DNA of 64,000 nucleotides from Prevotella melaninogenica (GCF_013267595.1 NZ_CP054010.1:1054001-1118000); one strand, 5' to 3'. Shown: positions 35,301 through 46,492, numbered from the stretch's first letter. Numbers and translations are program-made. The notes: generated from the sequence alone by a model not told the origin.

Positions 35301-38300
35301 ATGAAATCAATCAGAAACATTGGTCTTCTCGTATTCTTACTGGCGTTAGCACCATCCGTGCTAAGGGCTGGCACATGGGGTGCGAAGCCTGAACACGGTA
35401 AGACCTATTTAATTTCAGTAGGGCAAGACACCAAGAATGTCCTTACTCCCTACAAGTATTCATGGTTAAGAGACACGGGTCTTGCGTTCCTTACTTACGC
35501 TGAAGGCAACGATGCACAGAAGTGGAAACTCATTGCTGTGAGCGGTAAGCAGGACTGCTATCAGTTGGTAAATGGCGACGGCGAGTTGGCTTTCGACATG
35601 GCACTCAACGAAGAAAAGAAAGTCTCTGGCTATCCTTGTATGTGGACACAGAGCATCGCCAATCCTAATCAACAGATTTATATCACTAAGAAAGGCAGTG
35701 GTTATAAGTTGAGTGCAGTGTCTGCAAGGAATGGTCAGACTTATTATGTAACCTTTGGTTCTATCTCTTCTGTCAACGGATATTACTGTGGTTATGAGAA
35801 CAGTGAGGCGTCAGCTGCTACGCTACAGTTCAAGGAAGTGCCTGCAGTGGTTATTCCTGAAGGTGCCGACTGGGAGAATGCTAAGGTCTATGAGCGTAAC
35901 AAGGAGCGTGCACATGCCACCTATATGCCTTATCCTTCAACGAAGGCTATGAAGGCAGATGCCCAGCGTTATGACAAGCCTTGGTTGGACCCAACAGGTG
36001 CAAACTACCTTAGTCTGAACGGTACATGGAAGTTGCGTTGGAGCGAGGGAGCTAAGCCTGTCTTGCTCGGCAAGGACGACTTCTGGGGCGATGGTGTAAG
36101 TACTGAAGGCTCTGCGTGGAACGATATCACTGTTCCTTCTTGTTTAGAGATGAATGGTTATGGTCTGCCAATGTATGTGAATGTAGACTATCCGTTTGAA
36201 GATCAGCAGCCTTACGTTCGTATGAAGGGTGATTTGAAGAACTCAGTGGGCTCTTATCGTCGTGATTTCACTCTGCCTGCAGGCTGGGAGAATAAGCGTG
36301 TCTTCCTCCACTTTGATGGTATCTACTCTGCTGCTTATGTTTATGTGAATGGCAATGAAGTGGGTTATACAGAAGGAGCAAACAATGTCAGCGAGTTTGA
36401 CATTACTAAATATCTCCACACTGGTAAGAATAATGTTGCCGTACAGGTGATTCGTTGGAGCGATGGCTCTTATCTTGAGGGTCAGGATATGTGGCATATG
36501 AGTGGTATTCATCGTGATGTTTACCTTGTGGCTACACCAAAGACTTACTTGGCAGACCATTATATTAAGTCTACTGTTACCCCAGGTGCTACAACGGCTG
36601 CTATGGGAAGTGCGGCTACATCTGTAGACCTTACCGTCTGCAACCGTGATAAGACAGCAGCACAGAAGACCGTAACTGTAACGCTCTTCGACCCATCGGG
36701 TAAGGAAGTGAAGAAGCTGAAATCTGACTTTGTCTTTGCTGCTGGCGACAGTTTGAAGACACAGACAGTTGACTTCGGAACACTCTCTAACGTGAAACTA
36801 TGGTCTGCTGAGACCCCAACGCTCTATACCTTCACTTTCAGTCAGTCGCAGGACGGCAAGGAAGAGGAGGCTTTCTCTACTAAATATGGCTTCAGAAAGA
36901 TTGACCTTAGTAAGGGTTATCTTGAGGTGAACGGCCGTCGTACCTACCTCAAGGGTGCTAACACACAGGACACTGACCCATTGCATGGTCGCAGCATCAG
37001 CACCGACCTTATGTTAAAAGACATAGCAATGATGAAGCAGTCTAACATGAATACGGTTCGTACCAGCCACTATCCACGTCATGCAAAGATGATGGCAATG
37101 TTCGATCACTTCGGTCTCTTCGTTGTTGATGAGGCTGATATGGAACTTCATAGGAACTGGGAAGGCTCAAAGACAATCATCAATAACACGGATTGGACAG
37201 GTGCTATCGTTGACCGTGACGTACGTAATACGCTCCGCGACCGCAACCATCCGAGTGTTGTCTTTTGGAGTTTGGGTAACGAGAGTGGCTCTGGTCTGAA
37301 CATCATGGCGGCTTACAACGCTGTGAAAGAGCTCGACAACCGTTATATCCACTATGAGGGATCAACACGAGATAAGGCTGAAGGCACTGATATCCACTCT
37401 GTAATGTATCCTGCTATGGATGCTTGGCGCAGCGGAACAACGGGTCCGGTGACCTCTGATGTGAACCATCCGAACACGAATAAGCCTTACTTCATGTGCG
37501 AGTATGCCCATGCTATGGGTAACGCTGTGGGCAACCTGCGTGAGTACTGGGAGGCTATGGAAGGCTCTCAGATGGGTGTTGGTGGTTGTATCTGGGACTG
37601 GGTTGATCAGAGTATCTACTCTTATGATGCGATTAAAAACAACCAATTGACAAAGAATGGATTCCCTGCTTATATCACAGGATATGACTGTCCGGGTCCT
37701 CATCAGTATAACTTCGTTAACAACGGACTTGTCAATGCCGACCGTGCATGGAGTGCTGAGTTGGATGAGGTGAAGCGTATTTACCAATGGGTGGGCTTCG
37801 ATTTGAATAAAGACAGCCGTCAGGTGAAGTTGACGAATAAGTATCTCGACCGCAATCTCAACCAGTTCTATCTTAAGTGGACCCTCCTTGCTGACGGTAA
37901 GCCTGTACAGGATGGTATCGTTAAGAAGCTGAATTGCGCTGCTGGTGGTACTGAAACCATTGACTTGAAGTATAGCCCTACAGCCTTTGCAGGTAAGGAA
38001 CTCTTCCTCAACATCGGACTTTATACGAAGGAGGAAACGAACTGGTGCGACCGTGACTATCCTGTTGCTGAGTTCCAGCAGCAGTTGGCACAACGCACAG
38101 AGGTCCTCGATAAGGTTGATAACACAAAGGCTGATGCCCTTCACGCAACGAAGAATAGCGATGGTGGTTATACCTATGCTAATAGTAAGCAGAAAGTAAC
38201 ATTCGACGGACAGGGTAATATCACCCTTTGGTCATACGATGGGAAGAATCTCTTCATGCCAGAGGCTGGACCACGCTTTGACCGCTACCGCTGGATAGAG

Positions 38301-39119
38301 AATGATGGTCCTATGGAGGCTTACGGTAATGCTGCAACCGACAATGGTGTAACTTCACAGACTGCTACCTTCCAACTCTCTGACGATGGTAAGACGGCAA
38401 CCGTGAATGTTACGCAGAACGGCAACTATGGTAAGGCTACTTATAAGTACACAATCAATGCAAACGGTACGATAGATCTCGCCAGCTCGTATGAGGCACA
38501 GGGCAATGGCGCAAGACGTTTAGGCTTTAGTCTGAACTTCCCAAGCGACATGTCAAAGGTTCGCTACTATGCACGTGGTCCTCGCGCAAGCTATATCGAC
38601 CGCCTCGATGGCGAAGACTTCGGTCTCTATGAGACGACAGTCAAGGATATGTATGAGCCTTTCGCACACCCACAGAGCAACGGCAACCGCGTTGGTCTTC
38701 GTTGGCTCACCCTCACTAACAACGAGGGAACAGGTGTGAAGGTAGAGACAGCGGGCGATGTAGCCTTCTCTCTGACCCCTTGGACAGATGCCGAGTTGCG
38801 TACTGCACGCCATGAATGGGAGTTGCCAACAAGCAATCGCACCGTAGCACACTTTGATGCTATCCAGCGTGGTCTTGGTAATGGCTCTTGTGGTCCCGGT
38901 CCATTGCCACAGTATGAGATACAGAAAGGTAAAACCTACTCAAATATCGTGCGTTTCATCCCTTTTTCGGAAGCGGCAGATGATACCGCAAACGGAATCT
39001 CTGCCGTGGTAAACTCAGCGACAACAATAGCACAAGTCTACGACCTCTCTGGTCGTAAACTCCCTGAACCTCCTGCCAAAGGATTCTATATTCAGGGTGG
39101 AAAGGTTCATGTTAACTAA
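35301..39119 (+). CDS. GH2 beta-galactosidase, secreted, with N-terminal lectin-like module
   Basis: A 1272-aa exported protein (signal peptide about 1-23). Residues 24-190 form a lectin-like module (AQKWKLIAVSGKQDCYQLVN). The LacZ-type body starts near 200 (YLSLNGTWKLRWSEG, VPSCLEMNGYGLPMYVNVDY, FLHFDGIYSAAYVYVNG), with the TIM barrel acid/base in VVFWSLGNESGSG (about residue 660) and the nucleophile in FMCEYAHAMGN (about 734), close to the 76-residue spacing in E. coli LacZ. The C-terminal galactosidase small-chain domain follows (YKYTINANGTIDLASSYEA, GLRWLTLTNNEGTG). The end ...VYDLSGRKLPEPPAKGFYIQ is a sorting tail. It releases terminal galactose from host glycans after fucose removal. 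Confidence 0.93.
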   Translation: MKSIRNIGLLVFLLALAPSVLRAGTWGAKPEHGKTYLISVGQDTKNVLTPYKYSWLRDTGLAFLTYAEGNDAQKWKLIAVSGKQDCYQLVNGDGELAFDMALNEEKKVSGYPCMWTQSIANPNQQIYITKKGSGYKLSAVSARNGQTYYVTFGSISSVNGYYCGYENSEASAATLQFKEVPAVVIPEGADWENAKVYERNKERAHATYMPYPSTKAMKADAQRYDKPWLDPTGANYLSLNGTWKLRWSEGAKPVLLGKDDFWGDGVSTEGSAWNDITVPSCLEMNGYGLPMYVNVDYPFEDQQPYVRMKGDLKNSVGSYRRDFTLPAGWENKRVFLHFDGIYSAAYVYVNGNEVGYTEGANNVSEFDITKYLHTGKNNVAVQVIRWSDGSYLEGQDMWHMSGIHRDVYLVATPKTYLADHYIKSTVTPGATTAAMGSAATSVDLTVCNRDKTAAQKTVTVTLFDPSGKEVKKLKSDFVFAAGDSLKTQTVDFGTLSNVKLWSAETPTLYTFTFSQSQDGKEEEAFSTKYGFRKIDLSKGYLEVNGRRTYLKGANTQDTDPLHGRSISTDLMLKDIAMMKQSNMNTVRTSHYPRHAKMMAMFDHFGLFVVDEADMELHRNWEGSKTIINNTDWTGAIVDRDVRNTLRDRNHPSVVFWSLGNESGSGLNIMAAYNAVKELDNRYIHYEGSTRDKAEGTDIHSVMYPAMDAWRSGTTGPVTSDVNHPNTNKPYFMCEYAHAMGNAVGNLREYWEAMEGSQMGVGGCIWDWVDQSIYSYDAIKNNQLTKNGFPAYITGYDCPGPHQYNFVNNGLVNADRAWSAELDEVKRIYQWVGFDLNKDSRQVKLTNKYLDRNLNQFYLKWTLLADGKPVQDGIVKKLNCAAGGTETIDLKYSPTAFAGKELFLNIGLYTKEETNWCDRDYPVAEFQQQLAQRTEVLDKVDNTKADALHATKNSDGGYTYANSKQKVTFDGQGNITLWSYDGKNLFMPEAGPRFDRYRWIENDGPMEAYGNAATDNGVTSQTATFQLSDDGKTATVNVTQNGNYGKATYKYTINANGTIDLASSYEAQGNGARRLGFSLNFPSDMSKVRYYARGPRASYIDRLDGEDFGLYETTVKDMYEPFAHPQSNGNRVGLRWLTLTNNEGTGVKVETAGDVAFSLTPWTDAELRTARHEWELPTSNRTVAHFDAIQRGLGNGSCGPGPLPQYEIQKGKTYSNIVRFIPFSEAADDTANGISAVVNSATTIAQVYDLSGRKLPEPPAKGFYIQGGKVHVN

Positions 39120-39162
39120 CGCCTTGCAGTCTTCAGTGCTTATGATATGACTGTAGGGTAGG

Positions 39163-39212
39163 GGCGCACGTGGTATTCTTCATTCTAAGGAATGGGTGCC
39201 TCGTGCGCCTTT
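39163..39212 (+). terminator. Terminator after the GH2 gene
   Basis: GGCGCACG (39163-39170) and CGTGCGCC (39202-39209), with an inner ATTC/GAAT pair, followed by TTTAT. Confidence 0.75.
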
Positions 39213-39325
39213 ATATTTCAAAATGGCAATTATAATGGTTGACTAAAAATATCCTTCCCCCATGTATGGAGCGATAATAAAGTAAGGCAAAGCTATAATA
39301 ATGTGCACTTCTTTCCGTTTTCAAA

Positions 39326-39387
39326 GCGTGTGCGGAGGCTTAGCACATGGCGTGCTGATGGTAAACACCATTGGTGCGGAGCCTTAG
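39326..39387. repeat. G/C-rich TTAGCACAT hairpin repeat, second copy
   Basis: GTGTGCGGAGGCTTAGCACA, GGCGTGC, then CACCATTGGTGCGGAGCC. It shares blocks with 29726-29783 and the GCACCATTGGTGC palindrome with the CTCCGTG elements. Confidence 0.55.
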
Positions 39388-39470
39388 TAAGTTCACAGAA
39401 GTTCTCTCTGAAGGAGGAGTGAAAGCATAAAACCCTTGTTATGAAGTAATAAATAAAAAATATCTTTATT

Positions 39471-40694
39471 ATGAAACAGAAAACGAACTATCTATTTCCT
39501 TTAGCCATTATTGGCTTATTCTTCTTCTCTATTGGCTTTGCCTTGGGTATCAACTCTTATCTGATGCCAGTATTAGAGAAGTCAATGCACATCTCTGGTG
39601 CGGCTTCAAGTCTGTTGCTTGCAGCGACTTTCATACCGTTCCTCTTGTTCGGTATTCCTGCAACCCATTGCATTAAGGCAATCGGTTATAAGCGTACGAT
39701 GGCTTTGTCGTTTGCTATCTTCGCAGCAGCTTTCGGACTTTTCATCCTCGCAGCGAAGCAGAACTCACTGACATGGTTCCTCATTGCGAGTTTCGTCAGT
39801 GGTGCAGCCAACGCCGTTCTGCAGGCATCTGTCAATCCATATGTGACGATTCTTGGTCCGATGGATTCGGCAGCGCGTCGTATCTCTTGCATGGGTATCA
39901 GTAATAAGTTGGCTTGGCCAGTGACAACCCTCTTCATCACTTTGGTGATTGGTAAGGGTATTGGCGATACGCAACTCACCGATCTTTACATGCCATTCAC
40001 CATCATCATCGGTATCTTTTTGCTCTTGGGTGTTATCGCATTGATGGCTCCACTGCCAGACGTGAAGGCTGCAGGTGAGGATGAGAGTGAGAACGGAGAC
40101 GAGACAGCAGTCAGTTCCTACGCTGACGGTAAGACAAGTATTCTGCAGTTCCCACACTTATTGTTGGGCTGTTTAGCACTCTTCCTCTATGTTGGTGTAG
40201 AGACCATTTCGCTTGCTACGGCAACAGGTTATGCAAAGTCATTAGGTTTGGAGGGTGATAACTACGGATTTATCCCTTCAGTGGGTATGATTGTGGGTTA
40301 TATCTGTGGTGTAATCTTCATCCCACGTTACCTCTCTCAGGCAGCTGCAATGCGTATCTGCGCTATTATTGCCCTCGTTGGTAGTGTGGCTGTAGCCGTA
40401 GTGCCAGATCCCGTTATCTCCGTTTATTGCATCTTCTTGATGGCATTAGGCTGTTCATTGATGTGGCCAGCGTTGTGGCCTTTGGCAATGGCAGACCTTG
40501 GCAAGTTCACTAAATCTGGTGCTTCACTGCTGACCATGGCGATTGCCGGTGGTGCTGTGATGCCTTGGCTGCGTGGTGTGGTACAGGATGCAACGTCTTT
40601 CCAGACCTCTTACTGGGTCAGCGTCCCTTGTTTCCTCTTCATCCTTTACTACGGACTCGCAGGCTACAAGATTCGGACGAAGAAGGAGGAGTGA
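39471..40694 (+). CDS. FHS-family MFS sugar transporter (FucP/GluP type)
   Basis: A 407-aa inner membrane protein with about 12 helices. It opens FPLAIIGLFFFSIGFALGIN, and carries AANAVLQASVNPYVTILGP, the NPY motif of the fucose/glucose-galactose:H+ symporter group, and FLYVGVETISLATATGYAKS. A hydrophilic loop (about residues 203-222, DEDESENGDE-like) separates the halves. It probably imports the monosaccharides freed by the upstream GH95 and GH2 enzymes (fucose or galactose); which one cannot be decided here. It follows the GH2 gene by 351 bp. Confidence 0.85.
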   Translation: MKQKTNYLFPLAIIGLFFFSIGFALGINSYLMPVLEKSMHISGAASSLLLAATFIPFLLFGIPATHCIKAIGYKRTMALSFAIFAAAFGLFILAAKQNSLTWFLIASFVSGAANAVLQASVNPYVTILGPMDSAARRISCMGISNKLAWPVTTLFITLVIGKGIGDTQLTDLYMPFTIIIGIFLLLGVIALMAPLPDVKAAGEDESENGDETAVSSYADGKTSILQFPHLLLGCLALFLYVGVETISLATATGYAKSLGLEGDNYGFIPSVGMIVGYICGVIFIPRYLSQAAAMRICAIIALVGSVAVAVVPDPVISVYCIFLMALGCSLMWPALWPLAMADLGKFTKSGASLLTMAIAGGAVMPWLRGVVQDATSFQTSYWVSVPCFLFILYYGLAGYKIRTKKEE

Positions 40695-40850
40695 TGAGGA
40701 GTTAAGGAGGATTTGTGGAGGAGTTAAGGAGTTAAATGGAGTTAAAGGAGTTAAGACAACACCGCTGACTCATAGATTAGACGCAGAGTTAAGGAGGAAA
40801 TGACGAGGAGTTAAGGAATTAAATGGAGTTCAAGGAGTTAAGACAACACC
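40685..40850. repeat. 9-nt-like GAGTTAAGG array and duplication
   Basis: GAGGAGTTAAGGA-type units repeat, with TTAAGACAACACCG occurring at both about 40752 and 40837. It starts within the transporter stop region. Confidence 0.7.
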
Positions 40851-40951
40851 GTTTACACTTGCTTCTTTGCCTAATAAAATACCCTACTTCTTCCCTTTCG
40901 TCACCTCCGTATTGTAAATAAAAATCAAATCTTAAAAATAAAAAGAGCATG

Positions 40952-41039
40952 AATTGGCTTTCAATTCATACTCTTTTCGTTTCTAAAAGATGCCCTTTTG
41001 AACCCTTATTAACGCCTTTTTGAAGTCCAATTAAGTACC
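40952..41039 (+). repeat. 22-nt-period array, copy 6
   Basis: Units at 40952, 40974, 40996 and 41018, exactly 22 nt, ending ATACTC, GATGCCC, AACGCCT and AAGTACC. Confidence 0.88.
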
Positions 41040-41255
41040 TTTTATGTTGCAAATTTATAACCGACTGATTTTCTGTTGATTGCAAACTTGCTTTTCATCC
41101 GTGTTTTTATCCTTATCTATAGCTGTTTCACTCGAAATTATGTAATGTTTTTTCAATCATTATCTACGCGAAATTTTACCGACTACGCATTATGCGAATG
41201 ACACGAATTACATCGCAATAATGTTAGCGTAATTAGAGAAATTCGTAGTTCTTAA

Positions 41256-41370
41256 TAGTTCAAATCATAAAGTTCAAAGTTCAAACCTCAAAGTTCAATG
41301 TTAATAGTTCAAATCATAAAGTTCAAAGTTCAAACCTCAAAGTTCAATGTTCAATGTTCAAAGTTAAGTT
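41256..41370. repeat. 7-nt-period GTTCAAA array
   Basis: Heptamers GTTCAAA, TCATAAA, GTTCAAA, GTTCAAA, CCTCAAA, GTTCAAT recur twice in this order without a change of period. Confidence 0.85.
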
Positions 41371-41381
41371 CTACTTGTTTC

Positions 41382-41412
41382 TTTGTCGTTTGAAATAAAA
41401 ATCGTAACTTTG
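41382..41412 (+). promoter_or_regulatory. Promoter of the ABC-F gene
   Basis: TTTG (41382-41385), 19 nt, TAACTTTG (41405-41412), a perfect Bacteroidota match. Confidence 0.8.
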
Positions 41413-41442
41413 CAGCCAAATTATTATATAATAAGGTATTAG

Positions 41443-43065
<1,623 letters not shown>

Positions 43066-43076
43066 GATTGTCAAAA

Positions 43077-43116
43077 CATGGCATACTATTTGCAAGGGTA
43101 TGCCATGACAAATAGT
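43077..43116 (+). promoter_or_regulatory. Two interleaved hairpins before grpE
   Basis: Hairpin A: CATGGCATAC (43077-43086) with GTATGCCATG (43098-43107). Hairpin B: ACTATTTG (43085-43092) with CAAATAGT (43109-43116). The arms alternate A-B-A-B and share two bases, so they are mutually exclusive or form a pseudoknot. They end 11 nt before the grpE ATG. Confidence 0.6.
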
Positions 43117-43127
43117 GCAATAAAATT

Positions 43128-43706
43128 ATGAGTAAGAAAGAGAAAAATATAAAGATTGAAGGCGAAGAACTGGAGTTGAATAACGAAGAAACAACCCAGA
43201 ACGACGCTGAAGCACAGGCGGAAGAAACCAACGGAAAGGAGACTCCTGCAGAGGAAGAACTTGACCCATTGACAGCTGCACAGAACGAAGCTGAGCAGTG
43301 GAAAGACAAGTATATCCGTTTGGTTGCTGAATTTGATAACTACAAGAAACGTACACTGAAGGAGAAGTCAGAACTGATTCTCAACGGAAGTGAGAAGACT
43401 GTAGCTGCTATTCTACCTATCCTTGACGACTTTGAGCGTGCTACTGCCGATAAGACAGAGGATCCACAGGCGATTAAAGAAGGTTATGAACTTATCTATA
43501 AGAAGTTTTTGAAGGCCTTGGAGACACTTGGTGTTAACAAGATTAAGACCGATAATGCTGACTTCAACGTCGATTATCATGAGGCTATCGCTATAGTTCC
43601 TGGTATGGGCGACGATAAGAAGGGCAAGGTTATCGATTGTGTACAGACTGGTTATACGCTCAATGACAAGGTTATCCGTCACGCAAAGGTTGCTGTCGGA
43701 CAATAA
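43128..43706 (+). CDS. grpE: GrpE, nucleotide exchange factor for DnaK
   Basis: A 192-aa protein. An acidic, disordered N-terminus (to about 60) is followed by a long coiled coil (AEQWKDKYIRLVAEFDNYKK then RTLKEKSELI) and the C-terminal beta domain with VDYHEAIAIVPGMGDDKKGK and VIDCVQTGYTLNDKVIRHAK, then VAVGQ, all hallmarks of GrpE. It releases ADP from DnaK in protein folding. dnaJ follows 14 bp downstream in the same operon; dnaK is not in the window. Confidence 0.97.
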   Translation: MSKKEKNIKIEGEELELNNEETTQNDAEAQAEETNGKETPAEEELDPLTAAQNEAEQWKDKYIRLVAEFDNYKKRTLKEKSELILNGSEKTVAAILPILDDFERATADKTEDPQAIKEGYELIYKKFLKALETLGVNKIKTDNADFNVDYHEAIAIVPGMGDDKKGKVIDCVQTGYTLNDKVIRHAKVAVGQ

Positions 43707-43720
43707 TTTCATAAGGAAGA

Positions 43721-44884
43721 ATGGCAAAAAGAGATTACTATGAGGTGTTAGGTGTCAGCAAGAATGCCTCTGAAGACGAAATAAAGAAAGCATACAGAAA
43801 ACTTGCTATTAAGTATCATCCTGACCGTAATCCAGATGACCCTGAGGCTGAAGCAAAGTTTAAAGAGGCTGCTGAGGCTTATGATGTACTGCACGATCCA
43901 CAGAAACGCCAACAGTATGACCAGTTTGGTTTCGATGCGCCTGGCGGTGGCTTTGGTGGTGGTAGTCCCTTCGGTGGAGCTGGTGGTTTCTCTATGGACG
44001 ATATCTTCTCTATGTTTGGCGATGTGTTCGGTGGACGTGGAGGAGGATTTGGCGGCTTCGGAGGTGGCGGACATCAAGCCCCTAAGTACCGTGGAACAGA
44101 TCTTCGTTTGAAGGTTCGTCTGTCGTTGCAAGAGGTTGCTACGGGAGTTACCAAGAAGTTTAAGGTGCGTAAAGACGTTCCTTGCGAACACTGTCATGGC
44201 TCTGGTGCTGAGGAGGGTAGCGGAACAGAGACTTGCCAGAACTGTCATGGTTCGGGCGTTGAAATCCGTACACAGCAGAGTATCTTTGGTATGATGCAGA
44301 CCCAGACTACCTGTCATGTATGTAATGGTGAGGGAACTATCATTAAGAACAAGTGTACTCACTGTCATGGTGAAGGCGTTGTAAAGGGCGAGGAAGTCGT
44401 TGAAATCAACATCCCAGCGGGTGTTGCTGAAGGTATGGTGGTCAATGTTCCTGGCAAGGGTAACGCTGGTAGACACAATGGCGTGGCAGGTAATATCCAA
44501 GTATATATCGAGGAGGAACCTAACGACACCTTCGTTCGTGACGGACAGAACATCATCTATAATCTCTTGCTCGACTTCCCAACAGCTGCCTTAGGAGGTC
44601 AGGTGGATATCCCAACCATCGATGGCAGTAATGTAAAGATTAAGATTGAACCCGGAACACAGCCTGGTAAGACGCTCCGCCTACGTGGTAAGGGTCTTCC
44701 AGCAGTACAAGGCTATGGCAGCGGTACTGGCGATTTAGTGGTTCACATCAGTATTTACGTTCCAAAGGAGTTGAATAAAGAGGAGAAGAAAATCATCGAA
44801 GACTTACGCCAAAGCGAAAACTTCCGTGGCGATAACAGCACCAAACGATCTATCTTCGAGAACTTTAAGAAACTGTTTTGTTGA
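43721..44884 (+). CDS. dnaJ: DnaJ, type I Hsp40 co-chaperone
   Basis: A 387-aa protein. J domain at 1-70 ([20 protein letters not shown], with HPD in [10 protein letters not shown]), Gly/Phe-rich linker at about 75-125 and four zinc-finger CxxCxGxG repeats at about 150-215 ([32 protein letters not shown]), then the two substrate-binding barrels ending [17 protein letters not shown]. It stimulates DnaK ATPase. The last gene of the grpE-dnaJ operon; an octamer-repeat region follows directly. Confidence 0.97.
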   Translation: MAKRDYYEVLGVSKNASEDEIKKAYRKLAIKYHPDRNPDDPEAEAKFKEAAEAYDVLHDPQKRQQYDQFGFDAPGGGFGGGSPFGGAGGFSMDDIFSMFGDVFGGRGGGFGGFGGGGHQAPKYRGTDLRLKVRLSLQEVATGVTKKFKVRKDVPCEHCHGSGAEEGSGTETCQNCHGSGVEIRTQQSIFGMMQTQTTCHVCNGEGTIIKNKCTHCHGEGVVKGEEVVEINIPAGVAEGMVVNVPGKGNAGRHNGVAGNIQVYIEEEPNDTFVRDGQNIIYNLLLDFPTAALGGQVDIPTIDGSNVKIKIEPGTQPGKTLRLRGKGLPAVQGYGSGTGDLVVHISIYVPKELNKEEKKIIEDLRQSENFRGDNSTKRSIFENFKKLFC

Positions 44885-45199
44885 ATGAGTTGACAAGTTA
44901 GACAAGTTGACGAGTAAACAAGTTAAATGAGTTGACGAGTAAACAAGTTAAATGAGTTGACAAGTGAACAAGTTAACAAGTTAAATGAGTTGACGAGTAA
45001 ACAAGTTAAATGAGTTGATAAGTCGAACGAATTGACAAGTAAACAAGTTTTTATTAAGCAATGAGTTTACAAATAGAATTGAGATAATGATTATATGCCC
45101 CATTAGACTTCTTTGGCTAATGGGGCTAAATCATTTCCTTACATTCCATCACTTACCTTTCATTACAATTCATCACCACCCAACCCCCAACCCCCAACA
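44885..45199. repeat. 8-nt GTTGACAA array and hairpin
   Basis: From 44885 to about 45060, octamers GTTGACAA, GTTGACGA, GTAAACAA, GTTAACAA alternate with 9-nt GTTAAATGA. Then hairpin GCCCCATTAG (45097-45106) with CTAATGGGGC (45117-45126), the likely terminator of dnaJ although without a T run. The rest up to 45199 is C-rich and holds nothing recognised. Confidence 0.8.
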
Positions 45200-46492
45200 A
45201 TGAACTACCAAGAAACCGTAGAATATCTATTCAACAGCACCCCCGTCTTCGAACACGTCGGGGCATCTGCTTATAAAGAAGGACTCGAGACAACAAAGGC
45301 TTTGGACGAGCACTTTGGTCATCCACATACCCACTTCCTTTCTATTCATGTTGCAGGAACCAACGGAAAAGGTTCATGCTCCCACACGTTGGCAGCTATC
45401 CTCCAAGCTGAAGGATATAAGGTAGGACTCTATACCAGTCCTCACCTCGTTGACTTCCGCGAACGTATCAGAGTCAATGGTGAAATGATATCTGAACAGG
45501 AGGTTATCGACTTTGTTGAACAGGAACGCAACTTCTTTGAGCCACTGCACCCTTCTTTCTTTGAACTCACAACAGCCTTAGCTTTCAAGTACTTTGCTGA
45601 GCAGAAGGTTGATATTGCTATCATTGAGGTAGGCTTAGGCGGTAGACTTGATTGTACAAACATTATCACTCCTATCTTATCGATTATCACCAATATATCA
45701 CTCGATCACACCCAGTTCCTCGGTAATACGCTCGCAGCTATCGCAGCAGAGAAGGCTGGTATTATCAAACATCGTGTACCGGTCGTTATTGGTGAGTCTG
45801 TCCCTGAAACACAGATTGTTTTCAAGGCAAAAGCACAGAAAGAGGATGCCCTCATTGTCTTTGCTGAAGACATCCCTGCAGTGCTTTCTTCTCGCCCTAA
45901 CCCCGATGGTAGCATCGCTTATCAGACTCGTTTTTTTGGCGATTTTGTGGGCGAATTAGGTGGTAGCTACCAAGAGAAAAACGCCAACACAGTACTCACT
46001 GCGGTCATGCAACTATATAATAAAGGTGTCATCAAGAACGCTGAGAGTATTGCTAAAGGCTTTGCCAATGTTTGCGAACTGACGGGCTTAATGGGTAGGT
46101 GGCAGAAACTACAGGCTAACCCGTTGGTCATTTGCGACACAGGACACAACGTTGGCGGATGGACTTACCTTTCCCAACAAATCAAACGTCAACAATGTAA
46201 GCAGAAGCGCATTATCTTTGGTATGGTGGATGATAAAGACCTACATGCAGTCATGTCTATGCTCCCCGATGATGCCATTTACTATTGGACACAACCCAGT
46301 ACACATCGTGCCTTCCCCGCAGAGAAGGTTGCCGCAACAGCCGACGATTACGACCTGCACGGAAAGGTCTTCCCAACCGTCCTTGAAGCCTACCAAGCCG
46401 CCCTTCATGATGCCGCCCAATCCGACTTCATCTTCGTTGGTGGCTCCAGCTACGTGGTTGCAGACTTACTGACAAGCCTACAAAAGAAGTAG
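45200..46492 (+). CDS. folC: Folylpolyglutamate synthase / dihydrofolate synthase
   Basis: A 430-aa Mur-ligase-family enzyme. P-loop HVAGTNGKGS at about 50-59, LYTSPHLVDFRERIRVNGE, IIEVGLGGRLDCTN, ISLDHTQFLGNTLAAIAAEK and CDTGHNVGGW are all conserved FolC marks. It adds glutamate to dihydropteroate or tetrahydrofolate in the cytoplasm. I take the ATG at 45200 (MNYQETVEYLF), since the 29 codons upstream read through the terminator-like hairpin and a C-rich stretch. A stem-rich repeat follows. Confidence 0.94.
   Translation: MNYQETVEYLFNSTPVFEHVGASAYKEGLETTKALDEHFGHPHTHFLSIHVAGTNGKGSCSHTLAAILQAEGYKVGLYTSPHLVDFRERIRVNGEMISEQEVIDFVEQERNFFEPLHPSFFELTTALAFKYFAEQKVDIAIIEVGLGGRLDCTNIITPILSIITNISLDHTQFLGNTLAAIAAEKAGIIKHRVPVVIGESVPETQIVFKAKAQKEDALIVFAEDIPAVLSSRPNPDGSIAYQTRFFGDFVGELGGSYQEKNANTVLTAVMQLYNKGVIKNAESIAKGFANVCELTGLMGRWQKLQANPLVICDTGHNVGGWTYLSQQIKRQQCKQKRIIFGMVDDKDLHAVMSMLPDDAIYYWTQPSTHRAFPAEKVAATADDYDLHGKVFPTVLEAYQAALHDAAQSDFIFVGGSSYVVADLLTSLQKK

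Larger units (their letters stand above)
39120..39470. other. Intergenic region with terminator and hairpin repeat
   Basis: Terminator at 39163-39212 and G/C-rich hairpin repeat at 39326-39387. A gene is not present. Confidence 0.6.

Noticed and set aside
37362..38144. 260-codon antisense frame
   Set aside because: Opposite the GH2 catalytic region, no domain features, typical shadow of a long gene.
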